Part shown: positions 1 to 8,675 of the stretch, piece after piece
Numbering within the stretch: the first letter of the stretch is position 1
How the letters are laid out: each line of letters opens with the position of its first letter
Notes under the pieces: model-generated
Databases searched by the model: none
What the model saw: only the letters and a program-made list of their open reading frames with translations
What the model was told of the DNA's origin: nothing
Assembly: GCA_934426285.1 (NCBI GenBank)
Contig: CAKRYE010000022.1
Span: 1 to 32,327 of the forward strand
Source: an uncultured Blautia sp.
GTDB taxonomy: Bacteria; Bacillota; Clostridia; Lachnospirales; Lachnospiraceae
DNA length: 32,327 nt
Direction of reading: 5' to 3'
Translations under genes and position numbers: made by a program

Positions 1-660
1 ACAGGATATGACCTTGAAGGCGTAGCTAAAGAAGCTGGCGGATTCCTTCACCTGATCAACTCCGGTGCTGCATGCCTCGACGCTAACGGCGAAGCAAAAG
101 ACGAAAACGGCAATGCTGTTATGAAACAGTGGTGGGATATCACAGAAGAAGACCAGAAAGCAATCATGGATAACACAGAATGGTGTATGGCCGACAACGG
201 ATACTTCCGTGGAGGCGGATACTCCAGCCGTTATGAAACAAAAGCTCAGATGCCTGCAACAATGATCCGTCTGAACCTTGTAAAAGGACTTGGACCGGTT
301 CTGCAGATCGCTGAAGGATGGACAGTAGCTCTTCCGGAAGAAGTATCTGATAAACTGTGGAAACGTACAGACTACACATGGCCATGTACATGGTTCGCTC
401 CAAGATGCGATGGCAAAGAGGGACCGTTCAAAACAGCTTATGATGTAATGAACAACTGGGGTGCAAACCACGGTGCGATCTCCTATGGACACATCGGTGC
501 AGACCTTATCACAATGTGCTCTATGCTGAGAATCCCGGTATCCATGCACAATGTTCCTGAGAAAGATATCTATCGTCCGGCAGCATGGAATGCATTCGGC
601 ATGGACAAAGAAGGCGCAGACTTCAGAGCATGCAAGAACTACGGACCACTTTATAAATAA
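1..660 (+). CDS. fucI: L-fucose isomerase, C-terminal part (5' end outside window)
   Basis: FucI interconverts L-fucose and L-fuculose in the cytoplasm, the entry step of fucose catabolism. The frame is open from base 1, so 219 C-terminal residues are visible and roughly 370 upstream residues of a usual ~590-residue enzyme are missing. Family-typical stretches seen are [40 protein letters not shown] and [19 protein letters not shown]. The His codon at 469-471 lies in the NHGAISYGH segment that carries a metal/substrate ligand in the E. coli enzyme. Codon choice is strongly biased (aaa, gct, gaa), suggesting high expression. It is the last gene of its transcript: a hairpin terminator follows 45 bases after the stop. 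The mutarotase at 4415-4858 serves the same pathway. Identification is secure; the start cannot be seen. Confidence 0.95.
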   Translation, partial: TGYDLEGVAKEAGGFLHLINSGAACLDANGEAKDENGNAVMKQWWDITEEDQKAIMDNTEWCMADNGYFRGGGYSSRYETKAQMPATMIRLNLVKGLGPVLQIAEGWTVALPEEVSDKLWKRTDYTWPCTWFAPRCDGKEGPFKTAYDVMNNWGANHGAISYGHIGADLITMCSMLRIPVSMHNVPEKDIYRPAAWNAFGMDKEGADFRACKNYGPLYK

Positions 661-704
661 TAAAGTGAAACGGTTATTATAATAAAATAACATGATAAAA
701 CCTC

Positions 705-739
705 AATACCCGCCCTCCTTTAAGGAGAGGCGGGTATTT
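705..739 (+). terminator. Terminator after fucI
   Basis: The left arm at 705-720 (AATACCCGCC then CTCCTT) pairs with 722-738 (AAGGAG, a bulged A, then GGCGGGTATT), giving a 16-bp stem almost without a loop. Only a short T tract follows, so termination may be partial. The distal arm overlaps the -35 box of the next promoter. Confidence 0.75.
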
Positions 740-765
740 ACATTTTCCAGATAAATAGATATAAT
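737..765 (+). promoter_or_regulatory. Promoter of the surface-protein pair
   Basis: TTTACA (737-742) and TATAAT (760-765) are separated by exactly 17 bases, a near-consensus housekeeping sigma promoter. The predicted transcript starts near 772, leaving a ~90-base leader before the TTG start at 862. Confidence 0.7.
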
Positions 766-861
766 AAAATTCAATATGTCAGGACTAAAAAGGTATTTTG
801 CCCATCGTATCATGAAGGGTTTTGAGTTATATTACTTTATCAGAAAAAAGGAGGAACGGAT

Positions 862-3147
862 TTGAAGAAAAGAAGAGCTGTCGGAAAACGGACTTTTTCT
901 CTGCTCCTTGCACTGGCTGTGACCATATCTTCTGTGCCTGTTTCTGCAGGTGAGTTGTTTGCTTCCGGTGCAGAAGAGGTGCAGCTACCCATAGAGAATG
1001 AAGAGGATGCGTTTGATGTCCCCATAGCAGAGGATGAATTTAATACCACAGAGGAAACCTTTACTGCAGATGGCAGTGAAGATAAATTTCAGGATGCAGA
1101 AGAGGATGCAACTGGAGATACTGATGAAATCCGGTATATCAAAGGACGGCCTCTCACAGAGGAAGAGAGAGAAGAACAGCTGGATCCGATCAGAAGCCTG
1201 ACAGAACTGGATCCCGGTCCTCAGGTGGACAGTGACTTAAGCTCAGTACCAGCGGCATATGGCATGAGATCATCAGCTTTTCCATCGTCTTATGATTCCA
1301 GAAAGTATGGTTATATTACATCAGTAAAAAATCAGCATCCTTTTGGAACCTGCTGGGCTTTTGGCATGGCTTCTCTACTGGAGTCTTCTCTGCTGGCACA
1401 GGGAAAGGGAAACTATGATCTGTCAGAGGAACATTTGTCCTATTTTTTCTCCAACAGACAGAATGATCCCCTTGGAAATACTCCCTATGATCAGAATGGA
1501 GTGGCAGGAGATTATCATAAAATCGGAGGAAATGATTATCTGGCTGCATTATTTCTTTCTACCTGGTCCGGAATGACCACAGAGGAGGATGTGCCACTGC
1601 CTACAGATGATACCCATACCCAGGATCTGTCAGAGACCATATCGGATACTAAGGCATATAACAGTGTGGTACATCTGAAAAATGCCACCTTTTCTGACTA
1701 TTCTCAGGAGAGAATGAAGGAAATGATCACCCGGGACCAGGCAGTATCTATTATGTTTGATATGTCTACCTCTTATTACAACCCGGATACAGGAGCCTAT
1801 TGTTATCCTGTCAGAGATAATCCTGTCAGATACATTAATCATATTGTGACTGTGGTCGGCTGGGATGACAATTATTCGAAGGCGAATTTTAAGACTTCCT
1901 CCAAGGTTACACAGGATGGTGCCTGGATTGTTAAAAACAGCTGGGGTACAGACTGGGGCGAGGATGGTTATTTTTATCTCTCCTACCAGGATCAGAACAT
2001 CAGTAATCTGGTTACTGCAGAGGCGGTTACTGTAAATGATGAGAAATATAAAAATAATTATTTCTATGATGGCTCTTCTGCAATTTCCAAGGCTGGCATT
2101 AAGACCGGGCAGTCTGTAGCTGCTGTTTTTGAAACCAAGGCAGATCCGGAGAAGGATGAGGCATTGGGAGAAGTCAATGTAGTGACCATGAGTGATGATG
2201 CGGTTTACCGGATTCAGGTGTATACCAATCTGACAGATCCTTCAGATCCTTTCAGCGGAACTCCTGCATATTCTGCTCCGGTTACTTACACCCAGGATTT
2301 TGCAGGTGTGCAGACTGTGGAGGTTCCGGAAGTAGTTCTTATGCCAGGATCTTCCTATGCAGTAGTATTGACAAATGCCGGTTCCCAAACAATTCAGTTT
2401 GGCGTGGAGAACAGTACCCGGTATAAGAATACCAATGGCGCTACATGGTTTACCTCTACAGCTGGAGTGGCAGAAAATCAGACCTTTTTCAAGGGAGCAT
2501 CTGCCAGCGCAGAGTGGAAGGATGTGGCATCTTCAGGCTATAGCTTTAGGATTAAGGCACATACCAGAACTCTGAATACCAAAAGCACGCTGGATACTCC
2601 GGTATTTACTGCAAAGGCAAACAATAATGGATATAATCAGATTACCTGGAAAAAGGTGACCGGTGCCCAGGGGTACAACATCTATCGTCAGGCAGCATCC
2701 GGAGGGAAATGGACAAAGCTGGCAGCAGTAAAAGGAACAGTGCTGAAGTATCAGGATAAAAAGATAACAGCCAATGCTGCTTACCGCTATACAGTGCGGG
2801 CATGGTACAAATCCAGCACCAGAACCTACATGAGTGCGTATACTCCGGGAGAGGTTATAAAGGCAGCTCCGGCACTGCAGAAGATATCTTCTGTAAAAAA
2901 AGAGAAAAATGGAATCCGTATTCGCTGGAAAGCACAGAAAAACTGTGACGGATATCGGATATACAGAAAGAAGAAGGGCGAAAAATACAAATTACTTGCG
3001 ACAATTTCTAAAGGAACTTCTGCTTCTTATCTGGACAAGAAAGCCCCAAAAGGTGTATTATATTCCTATGCAGTAAAAGCATATGTAAAGGAACCCTATG
3101 GCAAGGTATACAGCAGGTATACGGGATCATCGTATATAAAGCGCTGA
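862..3147 (+). CDS. Secreted papain-family (C1) cysteine peptidase with FN3 repeats
   Basis: A predicted exported thiol protease of 761 residues. The TTG start is supported by AAGGAGG (848-854) seven bases upstream. Residues 1-29 form a signal peptide (basic MKKRRAVGKR, hydrophobic core, VSA cleavage-like end). Residues ~35-120 are very acidic and could be a propeptide. The peptidase domain spans ~140-385, with Cys164 in FGTCWAF, His327 in INHIVTVVGW and Asn359 in IVKNSWGTDWGEDGY, so the catalytic triad is intact. Residues ~395-570 form a beta-rich region resembling the lectin-like domain that often follows such peptidases. Two fibronectin type III-like repeats follow (~580-665 and ~672-760; NIYRQ and RIYRKK strands). 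There is no LPXTG or C-terminal membrane helix, so it is probably released or wall-associated through the FN3 repeats. It lies 25 bases before an anchored SH3 protein and is probably co-transcribed. The substrate is unknown. Confidence 0.88.
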   Translation: MKKRRAVGKRTFSLLLALAVTISSVPVSAGELFASGAEEVQLPIENEEDAFDVPIAEDEFNTTEETFTADGSEDKFQDAEEDATGDTDEIRYIKGRPLTEEEREEQLDPIRSLTELDPGPQVDSDLSSVPAAYGMRSSAFPSSYDSRKYGYITSVKNQHPFGTCWAFGMASLLESSLLAQGKGNYDLSEEHLSYFFSNRQNDPLGNTPYDQNGVAGDYHKIGGNDYLAALFLSTWSGMTTEEDVPLPTDDTHTQDLSETISDTKAYNSVVHLKNATFSDYSQERMKEMITRDQAVSIMFDMSTSYYNPDTGAYCYPVRDNPVRYINHIVTVVGWDDNYSKANFKTSSKVTQDGAWIVKNSWGTDWGEDGYFYLSYQDQNISNLVTAEAVTVNDEKYKNNYFYDGSSAISKAGIKTGQSVAAVFETKADPEKDEALGEVNVVTMSDDAVYRIQVYTNLTDPSDPFSGTPAYSAPVTYTQDFAGVQTVEVPEVVLMPGSSYAVVLTNAGSQTIQFGVENSTRYKNTNGATWFTSTAGVAENQTFFKGASASAEWKDVASSGYSFRIKAHTRTLNTKSTLDTPVFTAKANNNGYNQITWKKVTGAQGYNIYRQAASGGKWTKLAAVKGTVLKYQDKKITANAAYRYTVRAWYKSSTRTYMSAYTPGEVIKAAPALQKISSVKKEKNGIRIRWKAQKNCDGYRIYRKKKGEKYKLLATISKGTSASYLDKKAPKGVLYSYAVKAYVKEPYGKVYSRYTGSSYIKR

Positions 3148-3172
3148 AGGATGAAAATTGAAGGAAATAATC

Positions 3173-4267
3173 ATGAAGAAAAAGACAAGGAAGAAAACGT
3201 GGAGAACACTTTTGGGAGTTTTGCTGTGCATATTTACCATGACAGTATGTGTCTGGGCAGATGAGGGTACCAGCCAGAATCCGGATTATGTGACTGACTA
3301 TTACATGCTTGTGGAGAGCCCGGAGGGAGGAATTGATATTTATTCAGAGGCAGATCCTCAGAGCTCCAAGCTGAATGACGAACTGATCCCCAATGGAATA
3401 GCAATCCGAATCCAGGGAGAGAAGACCGGAACAGATAATAAGAAATGGGGATATACCCAGTACCATGGCATGAATGGTTATGTACCTATGGACAATCTAG
3501 ACCCTGTGTCCAGGTCTGAGGCTGTGAAATCAGAATATAAGGTACTTGGCGGTCAGGATGCTGATTTTGATGTAAATATAAACAGCCAGGATAAAGCGGC
3601 CGTACTCTATAATGGACCTGGAGAAAAGTTTGGAGAGGTGTCCGACACAGGAGAAATTGCAAATGGTACTTCTGTCCATATTTCCCAGTATGTAGAGAGC
3701 GAAGATGGCAGCAGCTGGGGAAAGACATCCATAGATGACAAAGAAGGAAGCAGCACAGAGGGATGGCTGAACTTGGATAAGGACACAGATTATAAGCCGG
3801 CAGCTTCTGTTGATATGACAACCATACCGGAAGCGGCTTCCACTGAGAACGGAGCTGCCACACCGGAAGCAACTCCTACAGCAAAGGTAACTCCAACTGC
3901 AAAGGTGACACCAACAGTAAAAGCAACCCCGACAGCAGAGGTAACTCCAACAGTAGAAGCAACCCCAACGGCAGAAGCAACTCCAACAGTAGAAGTAACC
4001 CCGACAGCGGAGGCAACTCCCACTGTAGAAGCAACTCCAACTACAGAGGCAACCCCCACTGTGGAAGCGACTCCAACTACAGAAGCAACCCCCACTGTGG
4101 AGGCAACCCCGACAACAGAGGCAGCTCCCGCAGAAAAGGCAGAGAAAGCATCTTCCGGGAATATAAGCGCTTCCCAGGACGGAAATGTTGCTGGGATCTG
4201 CATCAGTGTTGCAGGGGCGGTTTTTCTTATAGGATTACTGTTTTACTTCCTGAAAAAGAAAAAATAA
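3173..4267 (+). CDS. Membrane-anchored SH3-domain surface protein with Thr-Pro repeat stalk
   Basis: A 364-residue surface protein of unknown role. I chose ATG 3173 because AAGGA (3161-3165) sits seven bases upstream; a TTG at 3158 would add five residues. Residues 1-29 form a signal peptide. Two bacterial SH3-like domains follow (~45-112, with KWGYTQYHGMNGYV; ~140-206, with SSWGKTSIDD and EGWLNLD); such domains usually bind peptidoglycan. Residues 234-317 are 14 tandem copies of a six-residue unit TPT-(A/V/T)-(E/K)-(A/V), a likely extended stalk across the wall. Residues ~341-360 form a membrane helix followed by KKKK, so the protein is anchored by its C-terminus with the SH3 domains outside. 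It may hold the neighbouring peptidase near the envelope, but nothing in the sequence shows that directly. Confidence 0.8.
   Translation: MKKKTRKKTWRTLLGVLLCIFTMTVCVWADEGTSQNPDYVTDYYMLVESPEGGIDIYSEADPQSSKLNDELIPNGIAIRIQGEKTGTDNKKWGYTQYHGMNGYVPMDNLDPVSRSEAVKSEYKVLGGQDADFDVNINSQDKAAVLYNGPGEKFGEVSDTGEIANGTSVHISQYVESEDGSSWGKTSIDDKEGSSTEGWLNLDKDTDYKPAASVDMTTIPEAASTENGAATPEATPTAKVTPTAKVTPTVKATPTAEVTPTVEATPTAEATPTVEVTPTAEATPTVEATPTTEATPTVEATPTTEATPTVEATPTTEAAPAEKAEKASSGNISASQDGNVAGICISVAGAVFLIGLLFYFLKKKK
3872..4123 (+). repeat. 18-bp coding tandem repeat, 14 units
   Basis: Fourteen in-frame 18-base units encode TPTAKV-like hexapeptides with no indels. The first three units carry Lys at position five and the remaining eleven carry Glu. 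Third-codon positions vary between units, so the array is not a very recent expansion. Confidence 0.9.
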
Positions 4268-4276
4268 TGTAATATA

Positions 4277-4315
4277 AAAAGAACAGTGCACATTGTGTGC
4301 AGCTGTTCTTTTTTT
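4277..4315 (+). terminator. Terminator after the SH3 protein gene
   Basis: AAAAGAACAG-TGCACA (4277-4292) pairs with TGTGCA, a bulged G, then CTGTTCTTTT (4296-4312), with a TTG loop and a T tract to 4315. This is a strong intrinsic terminator. Its A-rich 5' side makes it possibly bidirectional, which would also serve the minus-strand mutarotase gene. Confidence 0.9.
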
Positions 4316-4414
4316 GGAAAATGTGTGTATATGTGTATAATTGAGACAGTTCAGAGGAGCACTCCGATTGCCTGAATTATTGATTATTAAGTAAGAAGTG
4401 TTTGTTATTCAGAA

Positions 4415-4858
4415 TTATTTATTGATAACAACACCCTTCTGGAGCATAACATTTGCATACAGAGCTTTCTCGCTGGTAGAGATAATGCAGTATGCTGTCT
4501 TAGCCTGCTCGTAGAATTCAAAACGTTCAATATTTCCAATTGCTTTTGCGCCTCGGTCATCATGTTTTGTTACGATTTCTTTGTAAGTATCCCAGATTGG
4601 TGTTTCTACAGTATCTCCAGGCATAACTTCCATAAGATTTACAGGTTTTTCTACATAAGTATCCAGTGGAAAGAGCTGAAGGATCGCATCCAGGATTTCC
4701 GGAACGCCATGTCCGTCGCAGCGGATTGTAATTGCATTTTTGCCCATGGATTCTACAGGAAAGTTGCCGTCTGCGATTACAAGACGATCACTGTGTCCCA
4801 TTTCACATAATACTTTTAATAATTCTGGTGATAAAATTTCAGGAATACCTTTTAACAT
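4415..4858 (-). CDS. fucU: L-fucose mutarotase (RbsD/FucU family)
   Basis: FucU interconverts the alpha and beta anomers of L-fucose so that the imported sugar is in the form used by the isomerase; it forms cytoplasmic ring oligomers. At 147 residues it has the usual family length. Conserved segments are ILSPELLKVLCEMGHSDRLVIAD, including His22 and Asp30, the central FPLDTYVEKPVNLMEV, and the C-terminal YEQAKTAYCIISTSEKALYANVMLQKGV. The ATG start at 4858 has GAAAGGGG upstream on the minus strand. It is a single-gene unit convergent with the SH3 gene and divergent from the sensor operon at 5233. Its partner FucI lies at 1-660. RbsD is the alternative family member, but the match to FucU is clearly better. 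Confidence 0.93.
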   Translation of the reverse strand: MLKGIPEILSPELLKVLCEMGHSDRLVIADGNFPVESMGKNAITIRCDGHGVPEILDAILQLFPLDTYVEKPVNLMEVMPGDTVETPIWDTYKEIVTKHDDRGAKAIGNIERFEFYEQAKTAYCIISTSEKALYANVMLQKGVVINK

Positions 4859-5101
4859 AATTTTTCCCCTTTCAACAATACATTCATGGTTGCTGCGTTG
4901 TTAGATGCTGTCTGCATATAATAACACAGTACACGCTTATTACTACTTATCAGTTTACAGGCTCCGGGCAGATTATTCAAGGCAATATTTTCCGTAAAAT
5001 GTTTATTTTTTTATGCTGATCCGGAACTGTCAATATTTACAGGCGATATCTGTAAAGTATTTTGGGATAAGTAAAGTTTGCTAAAAACCAGACACATAAA
5101 A

Positions 5102-5130
5102 TTGTAAAAATCGTCAAAATATGGTATGAT
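5102..5130 (+). promoter_or_regulatory. Promoter of the sensor operon
   Basis: TTGTAA (5102-5107) is followed after 17 bases by TATGAT (5125-5130), preceded by TG one base upstream (extended -10, TGGTATGAT). The predicted transcript starts near 5137, giving a ~95-base leader. Confidence 0.65.
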
Positions 5131-5155
5131 ATTTTACATGTAATGAACTATGAGA

Positions 5156-5189
5156 TACCATGTGCATGATTTATGAAAGGCATATGGTA
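5156..5189 (+). promoter_or_regulatory. Inverted repeat in the sensor-operon leader
   Basis: TACCATGTGC (5156-5165) can pair with GCATATGGTA (5180-5189) across a 14-base spacer; the only non-Watson-Crick pair is G-U. It could be an RNA hairpin just downstream of the predicted transcript start, or an operator. Confidence 0.4.
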
Positions 5190-5232
5190 AATGTTTGCGG
5201 GATAACAATATTATGGGGGAAGATATAATTAT

Positions 5233-6852
5233 ATGTACAAAATTTTATTGGTGGATGATGAGATCCTTGTCAGGGATGCCATCAGGGAGAACATTGACTG
5301 GGAAAAGCTGGACTGTGAACTGATAGGGGACTGTGAGAACGGTAAACAGGCTGTGGAGTTTGTAAAAACACATGAGGTAGATATTGTTCTCACAGATATT
5401 CTCATGCCTTATATGGATGGAATGGAACTGAGCCATTTTCTCCATGATAATTATCCGGATATTCTGATCGTGATCTTCAGCGGTTTCGGGGAATTTGAGT
5501 ATGCAAAAAAAGCAATACAGTATAATGTGAGCGAATATATGCTGAAGCCGGTTACTGCCATGGAGCTGACTAAGGTTATTGAGAATATGAAGGAAAAACT
5601 GGACTCCAGGAAAAAGGAACAGAGGAAGATGGAGTCTCTGACTCAGGTTTCCCAGGATTATCATAAGAATGCAAATGTGATCCGTTCTAAGGCGTTGGAC
5701 TGTCTGGTGAAATGTACCAGAGATGTACAGGTCAGCCTGGATGAGCTGGAGAGAATGGGAATTACTTTCCAGGCTGCCAGCTACAGAGTGGCAGTGTTTG
5801 ATATAGATACGTATTCGGAAATGTATCAGATGGACATGGATAAGCAGCAGGAGAGTGCACTTATGGCTTTTGTGCTGTTTAATGTAGGTGATGAGATTGT
5901 GGTACGGGAGAAGGCAGGAGTGGTATACCAGGAGGGAAACAACCGTGTGTGTATCATTTTTGCCGGAAACAGGACAAAGGAATTTTCTGAGAGTATCCAC
6001 AGGATCTGCCATGAAATCCAGAAGAAGGTAAAGGAGGTGATCGGGCTTGAGACCTCCATTGGAATCGGAAGCTGGGTGCGATCACCTTATGAGCTGATCT
6101 ATTCCTACAGGCTGGCTGCCAAAGCCATTGATTATCGTTATCTTCTGGGTGGAAATCTGCTTTTTGATATGGAAGAGAAAAAAACAGACAATTCTATTTT
6201 CCTGATGAAGGATCTGGAAACACTTACAGAGGCGATCAAATCCGGAGACCGAAGGCTTATGGAGAAAACACTGGGACAGATTGAGACAGAGATTAAGTCC
6301 GCATTGGTGGAAAAGAGTTATGCCTGCATTTATCTGCAACAGGTGATCCGTGCAATTGGAAATACCTGTCAGTCTCTCAGTGAGGAGCCGGAAAAGATTA
6401 TAGCCCAGAGAGAGGCTCTTCTGAAAGCAGTTACAGAGCAGAGAATGTTCTCTCAGGCAGCAGCCCTGGTGGAGAAGTATGCACAGGAAGTGTTTGATGC
6501 ATTGCAGGAGCTGAATAGTTCCAGCGGACAGAGACAGGGAATGCTGGCAATGGACTATATACAGAAAAATTATATGGATCCATGCCTGAGTCTGAACAGT
6601 ATCTGTTCCTATTTGAATATCAGCACCAGTTATTTTAGTACCATATTTAAGGAAATGACAGGAGAGACTTTTATTGAAGTACTGACCAGGGTCAGGATGG
6701 AGAAGGCTAAGGAGCTTTTGGAGAATACCACCATGAAAAATTATGAGATTGCAGAAAAGGTAGGCTTCTCAGACCCTCATTATTTTGGGATTTCCTTTAA
6801 AAAGATAACAGGGAAAACACCTACGGAATATGCAAGGGAGAAACGCCGATGA
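5233..6852 (+). CDS. YesN-type response regulator (REC + AraC DNA-binding domain)
   Basis: A cytoplasmic transcription regulator of 539 residues, phosphorylated by the kinase encoded next. The receiver domain (1-~120) has Asp8/Asp9, phospho-acceptor Asp55 in IVLTDILMP and Lys105 in YMLKP. A ~300-residue middle region lies between it and the two-helix-turn-helix AraC domain at ~435-535 (LSLNSICSYLNISTSYFSTIFKEMTG and EIAEKVGFSDPHYFGISFKKITGKTP). Its ATG overlaps nothing upstream; a GGGGGAAG-like site lies about ten bases before it. The stop overlaps the kinase start by four bases (ATGA), indicating translational coupling. Context suggests it controls the downstream importer 1 and possibly other fucose genes. 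YesN proteins usually bind direct repeats near -35. Confidence 0.92.
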   Translation: MYKILLVDDEILVRDAIRENIDWEKLDCELIGDCENGKQAVEFVKTHEVDIVLTDILMPYMDGMELSHFLHDNYPDILIVIFSGFGEFEYAKKAIQYNVSEYMLKPVTAMELTKVIENMKEKLDSRKKEQRKMESLTQVSQDYHKNANVIRSKALDCLVKCTRDVQVSLDELERMGITFQAASYRVAVFDIDTYSEMYQMDMDKQQESALMAFVLFNVGDEIVVREKAGVVYQEGNNRVCIIFAGNRTKEFSESIHRICHEIQKKVKEVIGLETSIGIGSWVRSPYELIYSYRLAAKAIDYRYLLGGNLLFDMEEKKTDNSIFLMKDLETLTEAIKSGDRRLMEKTLGQIETEIKSALVEKSYACIYLQQVIRAIGNTCQSLSEEPEKIIAQREALLKAVTEQRMFSQAAALVEKYAQEVFDALQELNSSSGQRQGMLAMDYIQKNYMDPCLSLNSICSYLNISTSYFSTIFKEMTGETFIEVLTRVRMEKAKELLENTTMKNYEIAEKVGFSDPHYFGISFKKITGKTPTEYAREKRR

Positions 6853-8675
6853 AGAAAAAAGGAATAGCTGCCAGGCTTCCTGTGAAATTTAAAAGTATCC
6901 AGAGCGCGATCTTCTGTGCAGTTTCAATCCTGGTATTAAGTGCGGTGCTGGTAGTGACCATTGTTTCTCTGCGATATACCAATTCCTCTATTTATGAGAA
7001 CTCCGTTATGTATACGCAGACGATTATCGGGCAGCTGAATCAGAACATAGATTCCTATATCAGCTACATGGATAATATTGCATCCCTGGTAGCTGGAAGC
7101 GGAGATGCCTATAAATATCTGTACAGTGAAAGCGGAACGGATAATATCTCTTTGAAGGAGTATAATCAGTGTAGACAACGTCTGACGGAACAGTTTAAGA
7201 CCATACTGAAGGGCAGGTCTGACATCCGTAATATCGGAATTGTGCGCAGAGAAAATAGAAGTTCATCCCTGTTTAATAACGGGATGTCTACACGTAATCA
7301 AAACCTGAAGCTTGATACTCAGCACTGGTATGCAGATGCTGTGGGAAAATATGATCATTATAACCTGACCTCTTCCCATGTACAGAATGTGATTAGTGGG
7401 GAGCGCCCCTGGGTAATCACTCTCAGCCGAGGAATCCGTAATTATACAGGAGAAGGAGACAGTGATGGAGTAGTTTTTATTGACCTGAACTACAGTGCCA
7501 TCAGTGAGTTGTGTACGCAGAACAGTGTGGGAACTAAAGGCTATGTGTTTATTCTGGATCAGAATGGAAATATTGTGTATCATCCACAGCAGCAACAGCT
7601 TTATAATGAACTGCAGACGGAAAATATTTCCCTGATTATGAATGCGAAAACAGATGTGGTTACAGCAGGAAAGGGTGATGATGAGAAAATATATGCCCTG
7701 TCCCATTCTGAGACAACCGGATGGACCATTGTAGGCTGTATGAATATGTCCGAGCTTTTGAAAAACAGCAGAAAAGCCAGAAGCATTTATGTGCTGGTAG
7801 CCCTGGGACTGATCGCAATCGCCCTGGTGATTTCCAGCGAGATTGCCAGAAATATTACTTCCCCGATCCAGAAGCTCCGTGATTCTATGAAAAGAGTGCA
7901 GAAAGGAGATTTTTCTGCTGCAGAAATTGAGGTGTATTCGGATAATGAGATCGGAAGCCTGACCCGATCCTTTAATGTGATGACTCACAAGATTCAGGAT
8001 CTGATGGCTCAGAATATTCAGGAGCAGGAGCAGAAACGAAAAATTGAACTGAAAGCACTTCAGTCCCAGATTAATCCTCATTTCTTATATAATACACTGG
8101 ATTCTATTATCTGGATGGCAGAGGGAAAAAAGAATGAAGAGGTAGTACTTATGACTGCTTCTCTGGCGCGGCTTCTCAGGCAGAGTATCAGTATTGAAAA
8201 TGAACTGGTGACCATTGGGCAGGAAATCGAGTATGTAAGAAGTTATCTTACGATTCAGAAAATGCGATATAAGGATAAGCTGGAATTTGAGATCAATGTG
8301 GATCCACGGATCACCCATGCACAGATCATCCGTCTGGTGCTGCAGCCCATTGTGGAGAATGCTATCTACCATGGCCTGAAATACAAAGAGAGCAAGGGAA
8401 TGCTCAAGGTTCATGGTTATGAACTGGGAGAACGGATCATTATTGATATTACAGATGACGGCGTAGGTATGGATGAGGAAACACTGAAGCATATCTATGA
8501 TAAGCATAAGGTCAATTATCACTCAAACGGAGTGGGAGTATACAATGTACAGCAGCGTCTGGTCCTTTATTATGGAAAGGAATATGGAATTATCTATCAC
8601 AGTGAAAAAGGAAAGGGAACTACAGCTACTGTTGTGATTCCCAAAAAGCAGGAGGATGTCCATGAGAAAATATAG
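6849..8675 (+). CDS. YesM-type sensor histidine kinase
   Basis: A membrane sensor kinase of 608 residues. A membrane helix at ~19-41 is followed by a large extracellular region (~45-300) of dCache type (GYVFILDQNGNIVYHP is typical), a second helix at ~312-332 and a HAMP linker to ~385. The His-kinase segment QSQINPHFLYNTLDSI carries His411. The ATPase domain has LQPIVENAIYHGL (Asn504), DDGVGM and SNGVGVYNV. All key residues are intact. The start overlaps the regulator stop by four bases, and its 3' end overlaps the sugar-binding protein gene. The stimulus is probably a sugar, sensed directly by the dCache domain or through the anchored binding protein encoded next. The second kinase at 18291-20114 is a paralogue. 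Confidence 0.92.
   Translation: MKKKGIAARLPVKFKSIQSAIFCAVSILVLSAVLVVTIVSLRYTNSSIYENSVMYTQTIIGQLNQNIDSYISYMDNIASLVAGSGDAYKYLYSESGTDNISLKEYNQCRQRLTEQFKTILKGRSDIRNIGIVRRENRSSSLFNNGMSTRNQNLKLDTQHWYADAVGKYDHYNLTSSHVQNVISGERPWVITLSRGIRNYTGEGDSDGVVFIDLNYSAISELCTQNSVGTKGYVFILDQNGNIVYHPQQQQLYNELQTENISLIMNAKTDVVTAGKGDDEKIYALSHSETTGWTIVGCMNMSELLKNSRKARSIYVLVALGLIAIALVISSEIARNITSPIQKLRDSMKRVQKGDFSAAEIEVYSDNEIGSLTRSFNVMTHKIQDLMAQNIQEQEQKRKIELKALQSQINPHFLYNTLDSIIWMAEGKKNEEVVLMTASLARLLRQSISIENELVTIGQEIEYVRSYLTIQKMRYKDKLEFEINVDPRITHAQIIRLVLQPIVENAIYHGLKYKESKGMLKVHGYELGERIIIDITDDGVGMDEETLKHIYDKHKVNYHSNGVGVYNVQQRLVLYYGKEYGIIYHSEKGKGTTATVVIPKKQEDVHEKI

Larger units (their letters stand above)
4859..5232. other. 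374-base divergent intergenic region (fucU / sensor operon)
   Basis: No credible gene is seen. It holds the fucU leader (minus strand; a possible extended -10, TGTTATTAT, reads right-to-left over 4918-4926), the sensor-operon promoter at 5102-5130 and a leader inverted repeat at 5156-5189. A minus-strand GGAAAATATT segment (complement of 4984-4993) resembles the motif found at both importer promoters, but it is AT-rich and could be chance. Confidence 0.6.

Noticed and set aside
3872..4123. CRISPR-like repeat array
   Set aside because: The 18-base repeats are contiguous and in frame within a protein gene, without spacers.
3790..4203. Minus-strand reading frame rich in Val-Gly-Val-Ala repeats
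   Set aside because: It is the complement of the Thr-Pro repeat array; no ribosome site, and the plus-strand gene has a signal peptide, domains and anchor.
5245..6012. Long minus-strand open frame under the first response regulator
   Set aside because: It lies wholly opposite a gene with intact receiver-domain motifs, and its translation is His/Leu/Ile-rich without family features.
7263..8081. Long minus-strand open frame under the first histidine kinase
   Set aside because: It is the shadow of a clear coding region with a full set of kinase motifs.
8656..8661. ATG 8656 as start of the anchored binding protein
   Set aside because: The ribosome site abuts this ATG with no spacer; ATG 8662 has a six-base spacer.
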